From NCBI GenBank assembly GCA_035295745.1, contig DATGIL010000058.1, positions 1 to 16,498 on the forward strand: a stretch of 16,498 bases of DNA. Reading direction: 5' to 3'. Positions 14,402 through 16,498 of this stretch are shown here, in pieces (the first letter of the stretch is position 1; the number at the start of each line of letters is the position of its first letter). Source of the stretch: JAIQFL01 sp035295745 (GTDB lineage Bacteria; Acidobacteriota; Terriglobia; Bryobacterales; Bryobacteraceae). The notes below the pieces were generated by a model. That model saw only the letters and a list, made by a program, of their open reading frames with translations. It did no database searches and had not been told where the DNA came from. The position numbers and the translations under genes were made by a program.

Positions 14402-14866
14402 ATGCACAGGTTCAAGTGGACCAAAGCGCATGAAGTGTTTTTGCCTGAGGTGGATGCCGACCACCGCAACCTGTTTCGCCTGGCAGACGAGTTAGAGACG
14501 GCGACCACAAAAGGAGAGACAGCCCGTATCCTGACCACGCTACGGACCTTGCTGGCGGCTACGGAGGATCACTTCACTCACGAAGAGCGAGAAATGCGCG
14601 CAGCGCATTATCCCGCGTTCGCCTGGCATAAGCAGCAGCACGACACGCTACGAAAGCGATTCAACGAGTTCGCTCCGCGGATTGAAAGCGGAGATGGCGA
14701 TGCCGCCATTCTTCTACTGGACGCCATAGCCGACTGGCTGCAAGATCATACCGCGGTAACCGATCGGATGCTCTGTTCCTATCTGCGGAATCACCAACGG
14801 GAAGTGGAGCGGGCGGGGCGGGAGCGCAGTGCAGGGCGGCATCGTCAGCCCCGGGTGGCGATGTAA
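14402..14866 (+). CDS. Bacteriohemerythrin
   Basis: This is a single-domain, cytoplasmic di-iron protein that binds oxygen reversibly, and in other bacteria it stores or shuttles O2 or senses it. All seven iron ligands of the family are in place with canonical spacing: His21, His57, Glu61 (HFTHEE), His76 and His80 (WHKQQH), His116 and Asp121 (DWLQDHTAVTD). The fold spans residues 1-130, four helices. The start is ATG at 14402 with GGTGG directly upstream. The protein is 154 residues, longer than the usual 130-140. The extra tail (from about 131) is Arg-rich and its last 22 bases overlap the 3' end of the convergent methyltransferase gene, so the tail may be a product of a lost stop codon. No partner gene such as a chemoreceptor or cyclase is fused or adjacent. 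Confidence 0.93.
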   Translation: MHRFKWTKAHEVFLPEVDADHRNLFRLADELETATTKGETARILTTLRTLLAATEDHFTHEEREMRAAHYPAFAWHKQQHDTLRKRFNEFAPRIESGDGDAAILLLDAIADWLQDHTAVTDRMLCSYLRNHQREVERAGRERSAGRHRQPRVAM

Positions 14867-15579
14867 AAGGTACGGCCTTCTCCCAGTTCTCCTGCCATAC
14901 CCAGATCGCGGGCATCGTAACAGACGATCTCCTCAAAGCCGGCACGGTTTAACGCAGTGTCAATCTCCCTGGAAGTGTAGCTGCGTTCGTGGACCTCCAC
15001 GTCTGAACGCCGCCACAAGCCGTCCGTCAGGCGAAACATGGTGATCTGGCAGCGGGCGCGGCGCGTGCGGAAGTCGTATCCGGAGCCGGTGATTGTCAGC
15101 AGATGATCGTCACGAACCAGCGCGAAGGACTCTCCCCAATGGGTCTGATAAGCTTCCTCCAGCAGCATATCGAAGGCGAAAAGTGCTCCCGGCTTCAGAG
15201 CGGCGGCGGTGCGGCAGAACGTGGCCTGAAGCGCTTCGGGTGTGAGGATGTGATTCAGGCTGTCGAAGGTAGAGACCGCGGCGTCGAATTCCGCAGGCAG
15301 ACGAAACTCCGCGGCGTCGGCAACGTGAAACTGCGCGGCGGGCACGTTTTCACGGGCGAACTCCACCATGACGGGAGAAGCGTCGATGCCGGTGACCTGG
15401 TAGCCGCGGGCGAACAACAGCCCGGCGAGATAGCCGGTCCCGCAGCAAACATCGAGAATCCGCGAGCCGGGCGCGATGCGGGAAAGCCACGTCCGCTCCA
15501 GGATGGGGAAGGCCAGATTGTGATAGCCCTCGTTCCAGTAGCGGTTGTAGAACCAGGCGAAATCGTCGTATGGCGACAT
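14845..15579 (-). CDS. Class I SAM-dependent methyltransferase
   Basis: This 244-residue protein is probably cytoplasmic; no signal or membrane helix is seen. Motif I is ILDVCCGTGYLAGLL (41-55), followed by VTGIDASP (62-69) with the acidic residue (Asp66) that binds the SAM ribose, then FHVADAAEF (84-92) and FDAAVSTFDSLNHI (98-111) with the post-motif II pattern. The C-terminal part (about 140-244) is a beta-rich substrate region beginning FDMLLEEAY. The N-terminus YDDFAWFYNRYW is typical of small-molecule methyltransferases of the Methyltransf_25 type. The substrate cannot be told from the sequence. ATG at 15579 has AGAGGA about 9 bases upstream. The gene diverges from the PPIase gene with 38 bases between starts and converges with the hemerythrin gene with a 22-base overlap. 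Confidence 0.92.
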   Translation of the reverse strand: MSPYDDFAWFYNRYWNEGYHNLAFPILERTWLSRIAPGSRILDVCCGTGYLAGLLFARGYQVTGIDASPVMVEFARENVPAAQFHVADAAEFRLPAEFDAAVSTFDSLNHILTPEALQATFCRTAAALKPGALFAFDMLLEEAYQTHWGESFALVRDDHLLTITGSGYDFRTRRARCQITMFRLTDGLWRRSDVEVHERSYTSREIDTALNRAGFEEIVCYDARDLGMAGELGEGRTFYIATRG

Positions 15580-15617
15580 CGTTTGCGGTCCTCTTTAGCA
15601 TGGCATACTGGAGAACG

Positions 15618-16271
15618 ATGCGTAGACGACTCGGAGTTTTGTGCCTGGCGGCATGCCTGGCAGCGTTGATCGGATGTTCTTCCGAAGAGACTAAGAAAGA
15701 GGAGCCCAAGAAGGAGGCGGAGGCTCCGAAGAAGGAGCAAGCTCCGGACGTCTTCAAGATCAAACTGGATACCTCGAAGGGGTTGGTGGTAATCGAGGTT
15801 CATCGCGATTGGGCTCCGATTGGGGCGGATCATCTTTATACGTTGGTGAAGTCGGGATTCTACGATAACAACTACTTCTTCCGCTACATTCGGAATTTCA
15901 TCGTGCAGTTCGGGATCAACGGCGATCCGAAGACCAACAACACGTGGAAGAACATGAATCTGCTCGACGATCCGGTGAAGCAGACGAATGCACGCGGTAC
16001 GCTTACCTATGCGACGGCTGGTCCGCGCACGCGCTCGACGCAGTTGTTCATTAATCTGCGGAACAATGCGGAACTGGATACGCGGGGATTCTCGCCACTG
16101 GGGAAAGTCATCACAGGGATGAATGTGGTGGACAGTTTCTACGCCGGCTATGGTGAGATGCCGCCGGATGGGCAGGGGCCGGACCCCGGCAAGATCGAAC
16201 TGCAGGGGACCGAGTACCTCACCACCCATTTCCCGAAGCTGGATTACATCAAAAAGGCGACGATTGAATGA
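15618..16271 (+). CDS. Cyclophilin-type peptidyl-prolyl isomerase, lipoprotein
   Basis: The 217-residue protein catalyses cis-trans isomerisation of prolyl bonds, here in the periplasm or at the outer membrane. MRRRLGVLCLAACLAALIGC is a lipoprotein signal with lipidated Cys20, followed by a Lys/Glu-rich linker (22-42) and the cyclophilin domain (46-200). Arg89 in FFRYIRNFIVQFG corresponds to the catalytic Arg55 of human cyclophilin A, and Gln97 to Gln63. GTLTYATAGPRTRSTQLFIN (127-146) and GFSPLGKVITGMNVVD (157-172) are family motifs. The position of Trp121 appears to be Glu, as in cyclosporin-insensitive bacterial enzymes. ATG at 15618 was chosen because GGAG lies four to five bases upstream and the lipoprotein signal starts there; an earlier ATG at 15570 would put 16 residues in front of the signal. 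A strong terminator follows at 16349-16382. Confidence 0.93.
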   Translation: MRRRLGVLCLAACLAALIGCSSEETKKEEPKKEAEAPKKEQAPDVFKIKLDTSKGLVVIEVHRDWAPIGADHLYTLVKSGFYDNNYFFRYIRNFIVQFGINGDPKTNNTWKNMNLLDDPVKQTNARGTLTYATAGPRTRSTQLFINLRNNAELDTRGFSPLGKVITGMNVVDSFYAGYGEMPPDGQGPDPGKIELQGTEYLTTHFPKLDYIKKATIE

Positions 16272-16277
16272 TATACT
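16272..16277 (+). promoter_or_regulatory. Possible -10 box for a small RNA
   Basis: TATACT, five of six to the sigma-70 -10 consensus, sits across the PPIase stop codon region. Transcription would begin around 16284, exactly where the foldable segment starts. No good -35 box is seen 17 bases upstream (TCAAAA at 16249-16254), so the promoter is only suggestive. Confidence 0.3.
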
Positions 16278-16283
16278 GATGAA

Positions 16284-16382
16284 GACCCTGCCCCGATCCG
16301 AAGGGGACCAGGAAGTTACCAATACAGGGTCAAATTGGAACGACGCGGCCCGGCTGGCCTGAAACCCCAGCCGGGTTTTTTT
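16284..16382 (+). ncRNA. Candidate structured small RNA with pseudoknot
   Basis: This 99-base non-coding stretch is unusually foldable. P1 pairs GACCCTG (16284-16290) with CAGGGTC (16325-16331). Inside it CCCC (16291-16294) pairs GGGG (16303-16306) over an 8-base loop. GTTACCAAT (16315-16323) pairs ATTGGAAC (16334-16341) with one bulged A, crossing P1 and so forming an H-type pseudoknot. An alternative stem, CCTG (16287-16290) with CAGG (16309-16312), would compete with P1. An intrinsic terminator ends it. A TATACT box stands just before. The next gene downstream is on the opposite strand, so a cis-acting riboswitch is unlikely; a free-standing sRNA or a stable 3' end derived from the PPIase mRNA fits better. 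I could not match it to a known RNA family. Confidence 0.45.
16349..16382 (+). terminator. Strong intrinsic terminator
   Basis: CCCGGCTGG (16349-16357) pairs perfectly with CCAGCCGGG (16367-16375) over a 9-base loop, followed directly by seven T residues (16376-16382). It ends rightward transcripts of the PPIase gene and of the candidate sRNA. The minus strand has no T-run after the hairpin, so it is one-directional and would not stop the convergent gene that ends at 16393. Confidence 0.93.
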
Positions 16383-16392
16383 GTTACTTAAG

Positions 16393-16498
16393 TTAGTATC
16401 CGAGCAGCGGCGACAGCTTGGTGCGAACTTCGTCCATGACTTCCGGAAATGGACATTTCAAATGCACTTCTGCGTCCGGAACGAAGAAAGCGTTCGCT
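16393..16498 (-). CDS. 3' end of an unrecognised gene (partial)
   Basis: Only the last 34 codons and a TAA stop are inside the window; the start lies to the right. The readable end is FFVPDAEVHLKC followed by PFPEVMDEVRTKLSPLLGY. The composition, with balanced charged and hydrophobic residues and an amphipathic final helix, is that of a real protein. The other minus-strand frames across this stretch look random. No family can be assigned from so short a piece. It converges on the PPIase gene, with the terminator and candidate sRNA between them. Confidence 0.7.
   Translation of the reverse strand, partial: ANAFFVPDAEVHLKCPFPEVMDEVRTKLSPLLGY

Noticed and set aside
15570..15617. Earlier ATG for the PPIase
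   Set aside because: It overlaps the divergent methyltransferase start and would precede the signal peptide; the ATG at 15618 has a good GGAG site.
16284..16382. Riboswitch interpretation of the structured region
   Set aside because: The terminator is followed by a gene on the opposite strand, so there is no downstream gene to control; a free sRNA fits better.

Overview
The window is about 16.5 kb of GC-rich, gene-dense bacterial chromosome. The cdaA-cdaR-glmM block, the addB-addA pair, two lipobox-bearing proteins, a MFS/spermidine-synthase-like fusion, a RibBA with a degenerate second domain and dispersed G-rich heptamer repeats together suggest a diderm of the phylum Acidobacteriota, probably the Solibacter/Bryobacter group. 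That placement is inference from gene style and memory of the group, not from a phylogenetic marker. No rRNA, tRNA or CRISPR array is visible.

Layout, left to right. Positions 1-433 are non-coding and carry two divergently facing 24-bp-period repeat pairs resembling IS21-type transposon ends, plus several GC-rich hairpins. A minus-strand operon follows: cdaA (3337-2468), cdaR/ybbR (2471-1800) and glmM (1777-434). It links c-di-AMP synthesis to the first committed step of peptidoglycan precursor synthesis. A 290-bp divergent intergenic region (3338-3627) is filled by a G-rich/C-rich inverted-repeat element. Rightward from it run a RibBA-type riboflavin gene (3628-4803) and a secreted protein of unknown function (4834-5781).

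A second minus-strand block is the AddAB recombinational-repair helicase-nuclease: addB (11688-9025) overlaps addA (9028-5774) by 4 bp. A small lipoprotein gene (12049-11729) lies just upstream of addB and may be cotranscribed. addA contains an in-frame proline-rich insert encoded by the same G-rich heptamer family seen upstream of ribBA.

The right third alternates in strand: a large membrane protein fused to a spermidine-synthase-like domain (12112-14310, +), a bacteriohemerythrin (14402-14866, +), a class I SAM methyltransferase (15579-14845, -), a cyclophilin-type peptidyl-prolyl isomerase lipoprotein (15618-16271, +), then the 3' end of an unrecognised gene (16498-16393, -). Between the last two lies a compact, highly foldable stretch (16284-16382) with a TATACT box before it, a possible H-type pseudoknot and a strong intrinsic terminator. 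It is a candidate small RNA.

Most of the window is conserved housekeeping. The parts most worth a second look are the candidate sRNA, the G-rich repeat family that has entered the addA coding sequence, the RibBA whose GTP-cyclohydrolase domain has lost its catalytic segment, and the spermidine-synthase-like fusion that lacks the usual ligand-binding residues.
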